From Sphingomonas sp. (lineage in GTDB: Bacteria > Pseudomonadota > Alphaproteobacteria > Sphingomonadales > Sphingomonadaceae): a stretch of 33,290 bases of DNA. The notes beneath the pieces are model-generated. The model made no database searches, was not told where the DNA came from, and saw nothing but the letters and a program-made list of their open reading frames with translations. Of this stretch, positions 17,936 through 26,594 are shown piece by piece. The position numbers and the translations under genes are program-made. The stretch covers positions 1 to 33,290 of the forward strand of contig NZ_JAQZBC010000021.1 in NCBI RefSeq assembly GCF_029239295.1. The letters are read 5' to 3'. Positions within the stretch are counted from its first letter, which is position 1, and each line of letters starts with the position of its first letter.

Positions 17936-18490
17936 CTAAATGCCCTGCCCCATCGCTTCCACTTGGCTCCGAGTTTCACGCATCAACGCATACCCTTCTT
18001 CTATCATGGCGGCGATCGGGCTTCTCCCGCGAAACAATGGATTAGTATTTATCAGTTGAAGCCAACGATCTGCCATCGCCTCGGTAAAAACCGTATGAAG
18101 TCCCTTATAGATGCCAAGCAAAGCAGACACGCGGGTCAACTGATCCTCAGACAGGGTCTTCCCGCTGTCACGGTCCAGCATCGCTTTCCAGGCATTATCG
18201 CTTACGCCCAAGAGAGCTACAGCTTCGCTGTCCAACAAGCTCCATTTCACCGCGAGCAGGCGAAACGCCTTCAGCGCGGTTGGCGAGAGGCGCTTTCTGT
18301 CAGCGATACGCTCAAAAGCCTGCAAACCAGCGCATCCGATTGATTCACCTTGTTCCAAATTGACGATCTCCGCCACGACCATCTCCGTAGCTTGTAAATT
18401 TGAGGCAATAGTGGGCTGCTCAAAGCTGCCCATACCTACCGACCGGCTCTCAAGTTTCATGTGTCTACGTGACGACATGTTGACATCCAT
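17936..18490 (-). CDS. MbcA/ParS/Xre-type antitoxin, no toxin partner
   Basis: About 184 residues. The C-terminal 70 residues form the toxin-binding domain of MbcA/ParS/Xre antitoxins (LTRVSALLGIYKGLHTVF, then RWLQLINTNPLFRGRSPIAA and MIEEGYALM). The middle carries an Xre-like helical DNA-binding region (LSPTALKAFRLLAVKWSLLD, VALLGVSDNAWKAM). In RES-Xre pairs the RES-domain NAD-degrading toxin gene is adjacent, usually downstream. Here the next sequence is only debris and the IS3 derivative, so the antitoxin is an orphan. Its ATG lies two bases after the TGA of the previous gene, so it is read with the mobilisation genes. It may serve as their repressor or protect against related toxins. Confidence 0.75.
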   Translation of the reverse strand: MDVNMSSRRHMKLESRSVGMGSFEQPTIASNLQATEMVVAEIVNLEQGESIGCAGLQAFERIADRKRLSPTALKAFRLLAVKWSLLDSEAVALLGVSDNAWKAMLDRDSGKTLSEDQLTRVSALLGIYKGLHTVFTEAMADRWLQLINTNPLFRGRSPIAAMIEEGYALMRETRSQVEAMGQGI

Positions 18491-18492
18491 GC

Positions 18493-19035
18493 TCAGGCAT
18501 CGGCGATCGAAGTCGATTGTTCCTCCGATGCCCGCGCAGGATAGGTAGTGATCACGACGCGCCCGTTGAGCTCTACGCCACACTGGGTCAATCTCGCCAG
18601 CCGAGCGCCAGCGCGCCGAATGCCATCCGCGATATCAGCAGGCTTGCGGTTGAGGTGCACCAACTCGCCAGGCGACAGGCGGAAGTGCCCGCGAACATGC
18701 GCCTGAGGCAGGATCACGGCACGTGCCCCCGCTTTCGACAGGTACAATTGGCAGCCGGTCTGGAGATGGCAGATGCCGCTCCGCACCGCCGCGATCATCA
18801 TGTCGATCAGGCGATAGCCGCCCTCCGTTTCCTTGAAGGCGAGGAAGATGACGTCCTTGCCAGACGCTTTTGCCATGTGAGCCAAGGCAAGCCGGCCCTC
18901 ACCCCCGTCTGTCTCGCCAGCGATGATCATCGCGCCCGGCCGCAACGTGCCATTACCCAGCAGCATCTGGGTAGCGGCTTCGACGTGGCGGCGGACGATT
19001 TCGGTGTTCTCGGCGGTCATGGCGTTCTTCCTCAT
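18493..19035 (-). CDS. Uncharacterised protein of the mobilisation operon (180 aa)
   Basis: 180 residues, family not recognised. It appears to be a soluble alpha/beta protein (GAMIIAGETDGGEGRLALAH, KDVIFLAFKETEGGYRLIDM, ARAVILPQAHVRGHFRLSPG). No membrane helices or signal peptide. The ATG at 19035 has GGGGA five bases ahead. A TTG at 19134 in the same frame would overlap the upstream gene and add a low-complexity Gly/Ser/Pro tail. It sits between two unknown genes and the antitoxin, all on the minus strand downstream of the relaxase, so it probably belongs to an integrated mobilisable element. Function unknown. Confidence 0.6.
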   Translation of the reverse strand: MRKNAMTAENTEIVRRHVEAATQMLLGNGTLRPGAMIIAGETDGGEGRLALAHMAKASGKDVIFLAFKETEGGYRLIDMMIAAVRSGICHLQTGCQLYLSKAGARAVILPQAHVRGHFRLSPGELVHLNRKPADIADGIRRAGARLARLTQCGVELNGRVVITTYPARASEEQSTSIADA

Positions 19036-19120
19036 TTCATCCCCAGATTGGGGATCACCATCACTCGCCTTCTTCTCGCCCCCGGCAGGCGGGGAGCCGG
19101 TCTGCGGCCCCCCGTGATTG

Positions 19121-19753
19121 TCATTTGATGCCAAAGCGCGGCACCCAGATGTCGCGGTACGCCTCCCATTCCGCCTGGAACTTGCCCTGCGCCTTCTTGG
19201 CGATCAGATCCGGATGCATCGCACCCCACCCCGAGGCGCGGTGAACCCGGGCGAGGACGATGACATGGGCATGCGGCCGGCGCCCGGACAGCTCCTCGCC
19301 CGGCATGTGCACCACGGTCATGCTGGTCAGCCGGCGCTCGAGCGCAAGCTTCTCCAGCGCATAGCCGCTCACCAGCGACAGAATGTCGGCTGGTTGCCAA
19401 TCATGGTCCATGCGCATCGTGAGCACCGCGGCGAGCAGGCGCTGGTGCGGTTTGATCTTCGCATCATAGCCGTGGAAGATCGACTCCAGCGCGCCAACGT
19501 CGGTCGCGACCTGCGGCGCGGTCACCAAGCGGTGCAGCGTGCAGGTGATCGGCCACATACCGTCTGGCAGCCGGTCGGCGTCCGTAGGGCGGCACGGCTG
19601 AAGCTTGGCACGTGCCAGATCAGCAGTTCGGTTCGACTTGCCCTTCACGTTCGGCCGCAGCAACGCGAAGCCAAAATCAGGCGCCGAGCCGTCGGGATCG
19701 TCATAGAGCATGGCGTCGACGTCGGCCGGGCTGATCCAGGGGAGTGTGCTCAT
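19121..19753 (-). CDS. Uncharacterised protein with a His-x-His motif (210 aa)
   Basis: 210 residues. Near residues 158-166 the sequence reads RRPHAHVIVLAR, a hydrophobic-flanked His-x-His (H161, H163) as in the metal-binding strand of HUH nucleases. An upstream helix (ALEKLALERRLTSMTVVHM) precedes it. No matching catalytic tyrosine is evident, so relaxase activity is not claimed. The ATG at 19753 shares a base with the TGA of the preceding gene (TGATG), with GGGAG upstream; an ATG at 19768 is also in frame. Position in a minus-strand gene row downstream of the MobA-like relaxase suggests a mobilisation or regulation partner. Confidence 0.6.
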   Translation of the reverse strand: MSTLPWISPADVDAMLYDDPDGSAPDFGFALLRPNVKGKSNRTADLARAKLQPCRPTDADRLPDGMWPITCTLHRLVTAPQVATDVGALESIFHGYDAKIKPHQRLLAAVLTMRMDHDWQPADILSLVSGYALEKLALERRLTSMTVVHMPGEELSGRRPHAHVIVLARVHRASGWGAMHPDLIAKKAQGKFQAEWEAYRDIWVPRFGIK

Positions 19754-20280
19754 CAGCGATCTCCCCATACAGCGGCAAGAAAGGCGTCGGCGCGATCAAG
19801 TCCGGCGCCGATATCGAGCTCGGTGCAGACGAATGGCTCCAAGATACGAAGAGGACCTGGCGTCAGGCGGTAGAACAGATCGATCTCAACCGGCTCTGCC
19901 GGATCGGGCACCAGCCAAGCCTCGTTGTCACGCGACAGCCACAAGCGCCGGGAGTGATGCCAACGGTTGTCCTGCCGCCCCCATTTGCCAAACGCGCAGT
20001 ACAGCGTGCGGCGCCCCTCGCTCGACGCCTTGACGACCAGCGCATCGCAGCGTGCCTCGCGCATGCCGCGGCCGACAACTGCAAGGTCGCGGCGTGACGG
20101 TTCGATCGACGGCACCAGCAACAGCTGCGCCTGCTCGATATGGAGGTAGTTGCGAAACGGCGGCGACAGGATCAGCGACGATGATCGACTGATCCTCCAG
20201 CCGGCGAGATCGGCAAGCGCCAGCGCGCCCGACAACGCGCACGCCTCTGCAAGCTTACGCTCAGGAGTAACGATATACAT
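19753..20280 (-). CDS. Uncharacterised protein of the mobilisation operon (175 aa)
   Basis: 175 residues, family not recognised. The first half reads like a small alpha/beta domain (LAGWRISRSSSLILSPPFRNYLHIEQ with LLLVPSI). The middle is rich in Arg and Trp (GRRTLYCAFGKWGRQDNRWH), possibly nucleic-acid binding, and the end has LYRLTPGPLRILEPF. The ATG at 20280 has GAAGG at good spacing. It is the first of four closely spaced minus-strand genes and lies 243 bp after the relaxase stop. No toxin or transport motif is visible. Role unknown; a mobilisation accessory protein is a contextual guess. Confidence 0.6.
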   Translation of the reverse strand: MYIVTPERKLAEACALSGALALADLAGWRISRSSSLILSPPFRNYLHIEQAQLLLVPSIEPSRRDLAVVGRGMREARCDALVVKASSEGRRTLYCAFGKWGRQDNRWHHSRRLWLSRDNEAWLVPDPAEPVEIDLFYRLTPGPLRILEPFVCTELDIGAGLDRADAFLAAVWGDR

Positions 20281-20523
20281 GGGATACCTTCATCTGCGCG
20301 GAAGGTCGGCGGGCTGCACGCCGCGCCTCCGCGCATCTCGATTTCGCCTCTACGGCACAGCCGCAGGCTCATTCCCAAGCTTATTCCGGCCGGCCGGCCC
20401 CTCTTCTCGCCTTTCTGCCAAGAAGGCGCACGTCGCGCGTCCGCCACATTGCAGACGATGCGAATTGCAGGGCATCACGTCTGACCTTTGCTCGACCCGC
20501 TGCCCCTGCGAGGCGCCGCGATG

Positions 20524-23500
20524 CTACCGCTCCTGGCCATTCCGCCCGGGGCTTGGCCAAGGGCGGTCGTCGTCCACGGCAGAGCCTCTGGGACCGCCCT
20601 TCGATCGGATCTCCGGGTGCACCGTGTCGCCGCGCATCGCCTCCGCGTGGGCGAACACTCCCCCCTTGCGCGCTGGCGTGGGTTGATCAGGCACACCTTC
20701 GGGTCCTGGTGCCTTCGCCGGATGTGGCTTGTCGGTTTCGCGATCGGCTGAGAGGCCTGTAACCTGCCGAGCTGCCGGGGCTCGGCTCCAAACGCGGGCT
20801 TCCGGACCTTGCGGCGGAAGGGCGGCGGCTTCTGTGAGTAGCGCCCCCACACCGGAAGGACGCGGACCCTGCAGATCGGACACCTTTAAGGCATCTGCAC
20901 GACCGGTAGGTTGGCGAGAAATGCTGATGGAGCGGCTTGGGCGTGCTGGTGCGCGCGCATGATTGTCACGTTCATGCGCTTTGAGAGGCTGAAGCCCGTT
21001 TGATGCGGGCGGACTGGAAGAGATGACTGTTGAGGCGGCTTCCTTGCGCGCGGCGATGTAGGCGGGGGCCTCCGGCACTTGCCGCAGCGTCGGCTGCGGT
21101 TCAGGCGTTTGCAGTTCAGGGGCTCGCCGCTCGTCAGGCGAAGGTTGAACGACATCCCCGTACTGACTGGAGCGATTGCGCAATTTTGATCCGACCGCGC
21201 GCGCGAGCCTGCCGACTCCTTCCCACATGGAAGGCCCCTTCGGTTTTGGCACCGTCGGATGAAGATCAAGGCCCTTGTCGCCGCGCGGCGCCTTGGCCGG
21301 ACCAACGGCCGGCGGACGATCTGCGTCAAGCGATGCCGCACCGGCGCTGGCGGGGTCACTCACAACACTTGGCTTGGCTTGTTTGCGGGCCCACGCGGCC
21401 TGCTCGTCGGTAGAGACACGAGATTGTACCGTTGCGGGCTTCCGATCCGCTCCATCTGCAGCCACACGCGTCGAAACCTGCGCGACAATTTCGGGCGCTT
21501 CTTGCGGCAATTGGCTCTGGCTCCACGACGTCATACCGACGGGTGGCGCGACGCCGGCAGCGGGTGTCTTAACCTGCGTCGCACGGTGCTGCGCCGCTGC
21601 GCTCGCTTCGCGGCGACGTTGTTCCGTCAACAACCGGAGCTGGAATTGCTGCTCACTGGCGAACCGCGCCATCAGGGTATCGATGGAAGGCGGCACAGCC
21701 TTGCCTAGGCGAGCCTCATTGCCAACGAAGGCGAGCTTGTTCGGATCGGTTGAGTGCTTATCCAACCACTCGCTTAGGCGACCGCGCATCTTCGTTTCAT
21801 ATAAAGGATGGGCCTTAGCGGCATGCCCGATTACATCGCGCCGACGACAATAAGTGATTACCACCGGGTTCTGGGCGGCAGTGGCGCGAGACGCGGCCTC
21901 CTGGAAGGTCGTCCGGCTTACTACAGCGCGATGCTCTGCCTTCGCAACCAACTGCCGCTCGACCTCCCAGTCGCGCGGCGAGGGGCCGGTTCGTCGCACC
22001 CAGCCAAGATGCTGCTGCGCTTCAGCCAGAAGCTCCGCGTCGCCCGGGTTGAGTCTGATCCGATGGCCCGGCGCCGGGGTAAGCGAGCGCACGACGGCGT
22101 CTGCCCGCGAGCGGGCCATCGCTATGACGATATCAACGAGGTCTGCCTGAAGTCGTCGGCGGATTAACCGGCGCTGCAACAGCTCATAGCGTTCAGCCGC
22201 ACGTAACGCTTGCTGGATGTCCGCCGCCCTCCTGCGAACATGCGTCATTTCGTCTGCCAGAGCAGCTTCCGCCGCGGCTGCTCGCTTCTCACAAGCAGCC
22301 GCTTCATCAGCGGCGATTTGTCGCGCATTGCGTGATCCGACTTCGGTGACGATGCCACGCCTTTCATGGCCCATCGCACGGTTGCCCATATGCTCCAGCG
22401 GCGTCAGATCGATGTTGTTGTCCTTGTAGGTCCCGTGCAGGTAACTGACGACGCCTCGCTTCTCGCCCACGGCGTTTACCGCTTCGATGAAGCGCGAGCG
22501 CATTAACCCTGCGACGTTGAACTTGCGCAGCTTTCCGTCGGCGCCGCGCTTTTCATAGCGGACCTTGTTCTGCCGGTACAGGTGCGTCGGCTTCCCGTCC
22601 CTTCTGGTCGAATAGGCGAAATCCCAGCATCCTTCCTGCTCCAGCCACTGCGCCTTGCGGTCGTACAGGTCGATGTGAACGTGGTAGTTGCGCTTGTCAT
22701 TGGTCGCGTCGGGCTGATGAATTGCGCCGACCACCATCCAACCATCCTCACCGAGTTGATCGCAAAAGTCAGACAGGATGGCGTGTCGGTCGCGCGTAGA
22801 CAGCCCTTCCGGCAATTCACCCACGAAGCGATACTGGCACCGCTGCGTCCGCCCCTGCTTCCAGTCAACTTTGCCTTTAAGATCAGGGTACCCGTCCAGT
22901 AGCTCAAGGCGGTCGAACGCATCCGCCGAACTTAAACGATCGACCACGACCTGCCGGCGGTGCCTGGTGGCTTTACCCTCGCTGGCCGCTCGCTCGACTA
23001 TCGCACCTCGCTCGGCGCGGAGCCGTTGCTCCATCCGTAGAAGCCATGCGGGCGTTCCGGCCAGCCGCGCCCTGTCGGCGAAGGTCTCCCATTCGGCTGT
23101 GGAGACGAGAAGCTCATAGGTCTTGGGCGCCGGCACCGCTTCCTCGGCTGCCTGGAAAAGACTGCGCGCTCGCGCCTTTCCGCCCGGAATATTGGTGTAA
23201 AAGCTGAGCGCGTTCTTTTCGTTGCGATCCGCGAGCTCGTCGAGCGCGTCGCACTTCAGCTCACCGAAGGGATCAGCGGCCCCAGTTACCCGTGCGATGT
23301 AATCAAAATGCGAGGCGAACTCGACCTTCGCCCCGTCCGTGACATAATCGATATGTTGGACCGCGGTCATGTGAGTGACCTTGTGCGCCCGTCGTGCGCC
23401 GCCTTTGCTGGTCGGACCAATCGTGGGCGTGATCGGCTTGAAGTCGACATGCGGAATGCGAAAGCCACCAGACTGACGATCGCGACCAGTTAGCGGACTG

Positions 23501-23700
23501 GCGGCAAAGAAGTCGACGGAAGGACCGTTCGCTCGCCTTTTGGTCATTTTCCGATCTTCAAGATCCTGCACTTGAAAGCCGGCTCGACGTAGGTGGGCGC
23601 CGATCGCCTCGCGATCTTCCTGTGCCTGGCGCGCCAACATAGCTCGCAGCTGATGAGCGAAGACAGCATCTTCCAGTTTATTTGCGCCACCCCCGCCCAT
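20524..23700 (-). CDS. MobA/MobL-type relaxase
   Basis: 1058 residues. The N-terminal third holds a MobA/MobL-like relaxase: VEFASHFDYIARVTG resembles the conserved AHxxYI segment, RSLFQAAEEAVPAP follows, and a His-x-His metal strand occurs as NYHVHIDLYD (H340, H342). Relaxases of this type nick one strand at oriT and pilot the DNA during conjugative mobilisation, using another element's type IV system. The central region (residues 470-560) is a long charged helix, and the last 300 residues are Pro/Ala/Arg-rich and probably disordered. No helicase or primase motifs stand out. The start at 23700 lacks a strong ribosome site. A perfect hairpin 130 bp upstream is a candidate oriT. No type IV secretion or coupling-protein genes are present, so the element is mobilisable rather than self-transmissible. 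Confidence 0.85.
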   Translation of the reverse strand: MGGGGANKLEDAVFAHQLRAMLARQAQEDREAIGAHLRRAGFQVQDLEDRKMTKRRANGPSVDFFAASPLTGRDRQSGGFRIPHVDFKPITPTIGPTSKGGARRAHKVTHMTAVQHIDYVTDGAKVEFASHFDYIARVTGAADPFGELKCDALDELADRNEKNALSFYTNIPGGKARARSLFQAAEEAVPAPKTYELLVSTAEWETFADRARLAGTPAWLLRMEQRLRAERGAIVERAASEGKATRHRRQVVVDRLSSADAFDRLELLDGYPDLKGKVDWKQGRTQRCQYRFVGELPEGLSTRDRHAILSDFCDQLGEDGWMVVGAIHQPDATNDKRNYHVHIDLYDRKAQWLEQEGCWDFAYSTRRDGKPTHLYRQNKVRYEKRGADGKLRKFNVAGLMRSRFIEAVNAVGEKRGVVSYLHGTYKDNNIDLTPLEHMGNRAMGHERRGIVTEVGSRNARQIAADEAAACEKRAAAAEAALADEMTHVRRRAADIQQALRAAERYELLQRRLIRRRLQADLVDIVIAMARSRADAVVRSLTPAPGHRIRLNPGDAELLAEAQQHLGWVRRTGPSPRDWEVERQLVAKAEHRAVVSRTTFQEAASRATAAQNPVVITYCRRRDVIGHAAKAHPLYETKMRGRLSEWLDKHSTDPNKLAFVGNEARLGKAVPPSIDTLMARFASEQQFQLRLLTEQRRREASAAAQHRATQVKTPAAGVAPPVGMTSWSQSQLPQEAPEIVAQVSTRVAADGADRKPATVQSRVSTDEQAAWARKQAKPSVVSDPASAGAASLDADRPPAVGPAKAPRGDKGLDLHPTVPKPKGPSMWEGVGRLARAVGSKLRNRSSQYGDVVQPSPDERRAPELQTPEPQPTLRQVPEAPAYIAARKEAASTVISSSPPASNGLQPLKAHERDNHARAPARPSRSISISRQPTGRADALKVSDLQGPRPSGVGALLTEAAALPPQGPEARVWSRAPAARQVTGLSADRETDKPHPAKAPGPEGVPDQPTPARKGGVFAHAEAMRGDTVHPEIRSKGGPRGSAVDDDRPWPSPGRNGQER

Positions 23701-24585
23701 GTCTCATAGTGTCCGGGCCGTCACCGCAAATGGCAATACCCCCCACGAACAGATCTTCTCGCCTTCCGGAAACCGTAAGGTTGGAGGACGTATACGGGCC
23801 GAGACGGGGTGCTCGGCCGCTGCCCGCAATTTGGCATTCCGCCAAATTGCGTTGTTGCGCCTCGCTTCTACTTGCCGATGCTGTCCTTCTTCGACTTTCA
23901 TCCGCCGGCCGCAATGAGTGACAACTAAAGCTCTCGTTACGAAATTCAGCAATCCTACCAGCTGCGTTGTCTTCCGATGACGCATCAATTTGGCACTGAC
24001 GCACCCCTGCCGCTTCGTGCCAGCGATGCAGGTGCCAGATGGTCGAATGGTCAGCGCTTACCAACAAGGGCGGTCGAGGAACCGGGCCTTCGCCCGCATC
24101 ACCGTTCGCTAGGGATAAGGGCCGAGGATAATCCGCGACTGATCGCGGACAATCTGCAGATCGTCGAGCGTCTTGTTCGACGCCGCGGCGGACTAGGCCC
24201 TCAGCCCCGCGCGACGTACTGCTACAGCGAGGTCGGCGCCCTGCCAGTACCGCTGATGATCATCCCCTGTAGCCTCGACTGCGAGGCGATCGATCGGTTG
24301 ATCTGAACGGCAGCGGCCCCTTCCCGGCCGGGATCGCCGGCGGAAAAGGCGAGCCGCCTTGCTGTTCCGTCGCGACGAACGTGCCCTTCGCGCCTTCGCC
24401 CGGATCAGCATAATCAAACAACGCACTGCCACGCAATTCCGCAGAAACCTTCGGCAGCAGAAAGCGCCAAATATAATATCTGACAACATTTGGGCAGCGA
24501 CGATTTATGATGGCCGAAAATACGTCATTCACCGGCCGCGCCAAATCACCTTGTCCGATCACGCAATTGTCGCCACCACGCCGGC
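23701..24585. other. Intergenic stretch holding the candidate oriT
   Basis: The stretch contains the hairpin described above and a second half-copy of its arm at 23986-23995. Several short open frames cross it on both strands, notably 23704-23988 (minus), 24260-24562 (minus) and 23977-24306 (plus), but none has a recognisable family and I do not call them. Promoters for the relaxase (minus) and peptidase (plus) should lie here. Confidence 0.4.
23825..23864 (+). other. Candidate oriT (hairpin plus nic-like sequence)
   Basis: Perfect 11-bp inverted repeat (CGCAATTTGGC at 23825-23835, complement at 23841-23851) with a 5-base loop, followed after three bases by TTGCGCCTCG (23855-23864). RSF1010-class (MOBQ) origins consist of an inverted repeat followed by a nic sequence containing TGCGCCCTC, so order and core are alike. 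It lies 124-163 bp upstream of the relaxase gene. Half of the arm (CAATTTGGCA) is repeated at 23986-23995. The nick position is not shown by the sequence alone. Confidence 0.5.
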
Positions 24586-25905
24586 ATGATCCGCATGTCG
24601 ACGCTTTGCGCCCTTGCCGCCCCCCCGCTCATTGCCTTTCTTCTCCCCAGTCCCGCCATGGCGCGCGACACGCCGTCGCCCGATCGGCTGCGCGGATCCG
24701 TGGAGAAGCTCGTCTCGTTCGGCACCCGCCACTCCCTCTCCTCCGCCACCGATCCGAAGCGCGGCATCGGCGCGGCGCGCAACTGGGTCGCGTCGGAGTT
24801 CGAGCGGATCGGCGCGGCCTGCGGCGGCTGCATCACCGTCGAGCGCCTGCAGCGCCGCTTCGTCAATGCGCGCGCGCCCAATGGCGTCGTGATCGAGGAC
24901 GTGCTCGGCATCCAGCGCGGCACTGATCCCGATCGCTACATCATCATCGGCGGCCATATCGACAGCCGCGTCAGCGACGTGATGGACGCGACGTCCGACG
25001 CCCCCGGCGCGAACGACGACGCCAGCGGCGTCGCGCTGGTGCTGGAGGCCGCACGCATCCTGTCGAAGGAAACGTTCGCCGCGAACATCGTCTATGTGGC
25101 CTTCTCTGGCGAGGAGCAGGGCCTGCTTGGCGCCACCCTGCTGGCCGAGACCGCCAAAGCGCGCGGCTGGCAGGTCGATGCGATGCTCAACAACGATATC
25201 GTCGGCAATTCGATTGGCCAGAACGGGCTGCGGGTCGCCGATCGCGTGCGCGTCTTCTCCGAAGGCGTCCGCGCCAGCGAAAGCTTGGCCGAGGCGATGG
25301 AGCGCCGCGCCATCGGCGGCGAGGACGATGGCCCCAGCCGCGCGCTGGCTAAGGCGATCGACGGCATCGCCGATACCCTGCCCGGCAAGTTCGACGTCTT
25401 CGTCGATCGGCGACCCGATCGCTTCGGCCGCGGCGGCGACCACGAACCGTTCCTGCGCCAGGGCTATCCCGCCGTCCGCTTCACCGTGGGCGCCGAGAAT
25501 TGGGACCGCCAGCATCAGAATCTGCGCACCGAAAACGGCCGCGTCTATGGCGACACGATCGACGGGATGGACTTCCCCTATCTCGCGCGCGTCGCCGCCA
25601 TCAACGTCGCCACCATCGCGCAGCTCGCCGCCGCCCCCGCTGCCCCGGCCGGCGTCAGCATCGCTGGAGAGCTGACCCGCGACACCACCGTCGCGTGGCA
25701 GCCGGTGCCAGGCGCCGCCCGCTACAAGATACACTGGCGCCGTAACGACAAGCCCACCTGGACCGACGAGCGCGAGGTCTCCGGCGCCACCCAGCGGGTG
25801 CTGAAGGAAGTATCGGTCGACGATCATTATTTCGGCGTGTCGGCAATCGGCCCCGATGGCGCCGAAAGCATCGTCACCTTCGCCGGCCGCGCGCCCCGCC
25901 GCTGA
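24586..25905 (+). CDS. M28-family zinc aminopeptidase, secreted
   Basis: 439 residues with a signal peptide (MIRMSTL, hydrophobic stretch, cleavage after AMA). The catalytic domain shows all M28 metal and catalytic sites: GGHIDSR (H124), PGANDDASG (D144), the SGEEQG acid pair (E176, E177), NNDIVGN (D204) and a late GGDHEPF (H286). Members remove N-terminal residues from peptides in the periplasm or outside the cell using two zinc ions. Residues 355-430 form a beta-rich tail resembling fibronectin type III (TRDTTVAWQPVPGAARYKIH). No linked operon genes. It is a cargo gene between the mobilisation module and the integrase; the role is presumably peptide scavenging. ATG at 24595 is an alternative start. 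Confidence 0.9.
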   Translation: MIRMSTLCALAAPPLIAFLLPSPAMARDTPSPDRLRGSVEKLVSFGTRHSLSSATDPKRGIGAARNWVASEFERIGAACGGCITVERLQRRFVNARAPNGVVIEDVLGIQRGTDPDRYIIIGGHIDSRVSDVMDATSDAPGANDDASGVALVLEAARILSKETFAANIVYVAFSGEEQGLLGATLLAETAKARGWQVDAMLNNDIVGNSIGQNGLRVADRVRVFSEGVRASESLAEAMERRAIGGEDDGPSRALAKAIDGIADTLPGKFDVFVDRRPDRFGRGGDHEPFLRQGYPAVRFTVGAENWDRQHQNLRTENGRVYGDTIDGMDFPYLARVAAINVATIAQLAAAPAAPAGVSIAGELTRDTTVAWQPVPGAARYKIHWRRNDKPTWTDEREVSGATQRVLKEVSVDDHYFGVSAIGPDGAESIVTFAGRAPRR

Positions 25906-26594
25906 CGAGCTGACGCCGCTCGGCGCATGATAACGGCGCCTCGACAAGCTCGTTCGGGGCAGCCGAGGGCCTCAACCGGCGGCCGTATGTCCCGTGGTTA
26001 TCCTCGCGCCTAGCGCGATGTGCGCCACCCTAATGTGTGCGCCCAAAGCGGCGCGAGCGGCAGAATCCGCCACCGATCCTCCAGTGGTTTCGCCCGCGAT
26101 CATGGCGAATAGGATCGGGCCGCTGAAGTGCTAGAATCAGCAACAGCCGGTGCAGTTCATCGGCCGCCCCCGCTGGGCGAAGTTCAGCCGTCTGCGTTGT
26201 CCTGCAACGCCGGGTTTCCTCACCCGCTGCGTCCGACAACTCCGACGTCCTCTGTCCCGGTCCGCCGCAAGAGACCCCTGAATGCTACCCCTGCCATCGA
26301 ACATCATGGTTGAGAAAGTTGTGAGGATCGGGCCTCTACCCATCAGCGACGCGACTGACCGGGTTGCGCACTGCGGGTTTCAAGTCATCGACCTAGCGAC
26401 ACGCGCGAAGGCCAGCCCAACCCGCGAACCAGACGAAGTACCCTCCGCTTGCGTCACGCAATCGCGTGATCATCATCACCTTTGCGCCGCACAGGCCGGG
26501 GCTTTCGCAAACTGGGCGGCAGGAGAGTGATGTCGTGCTGCGCCCGCAGGTGCCCGGTAACAACGGGGATCTTCTCAACTACCGACTTCAGCTT
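25906..26594. other. Gene-free stretch between peptidase and integrase
   Basis: About 690 bp with no gene I can support. A short motif near 25935 (CTCGACAAGCTCGTTCGGGG) resembles the dispersed palindromic repeats of sphingomonad genomes but lacks its partner arm. The remainder has only short frames without family character. Confidence 0.4.

Noticed and set aside
19121..19753. Second relaxase
   Set aside because: The His-x-His strand alone is not enough; no catalytic tyrosine or the rest of an HUH fold could be seen.
23704..23988. Minus-strand 94-codon frame directly before the relaxase
   Set aside because: It spans the perfect hairpin and has no known family. A real small gene there is possible but unsupported.
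24260..24562. Minus-strand 100-codon frame upstream of the peptidase
   Set aside because: Some protein-like stretches, but no family, no good ribosome site, and overlapping frames of equal length.
24559..25947. 462-codon minus-strand frame opposite the M28 peptidase
   Set aside because: Shadow of the peptidase gene, whose catalytic motifs are intact on the plus strand; the frame is Gly/Ala/Asp-rich without domains.
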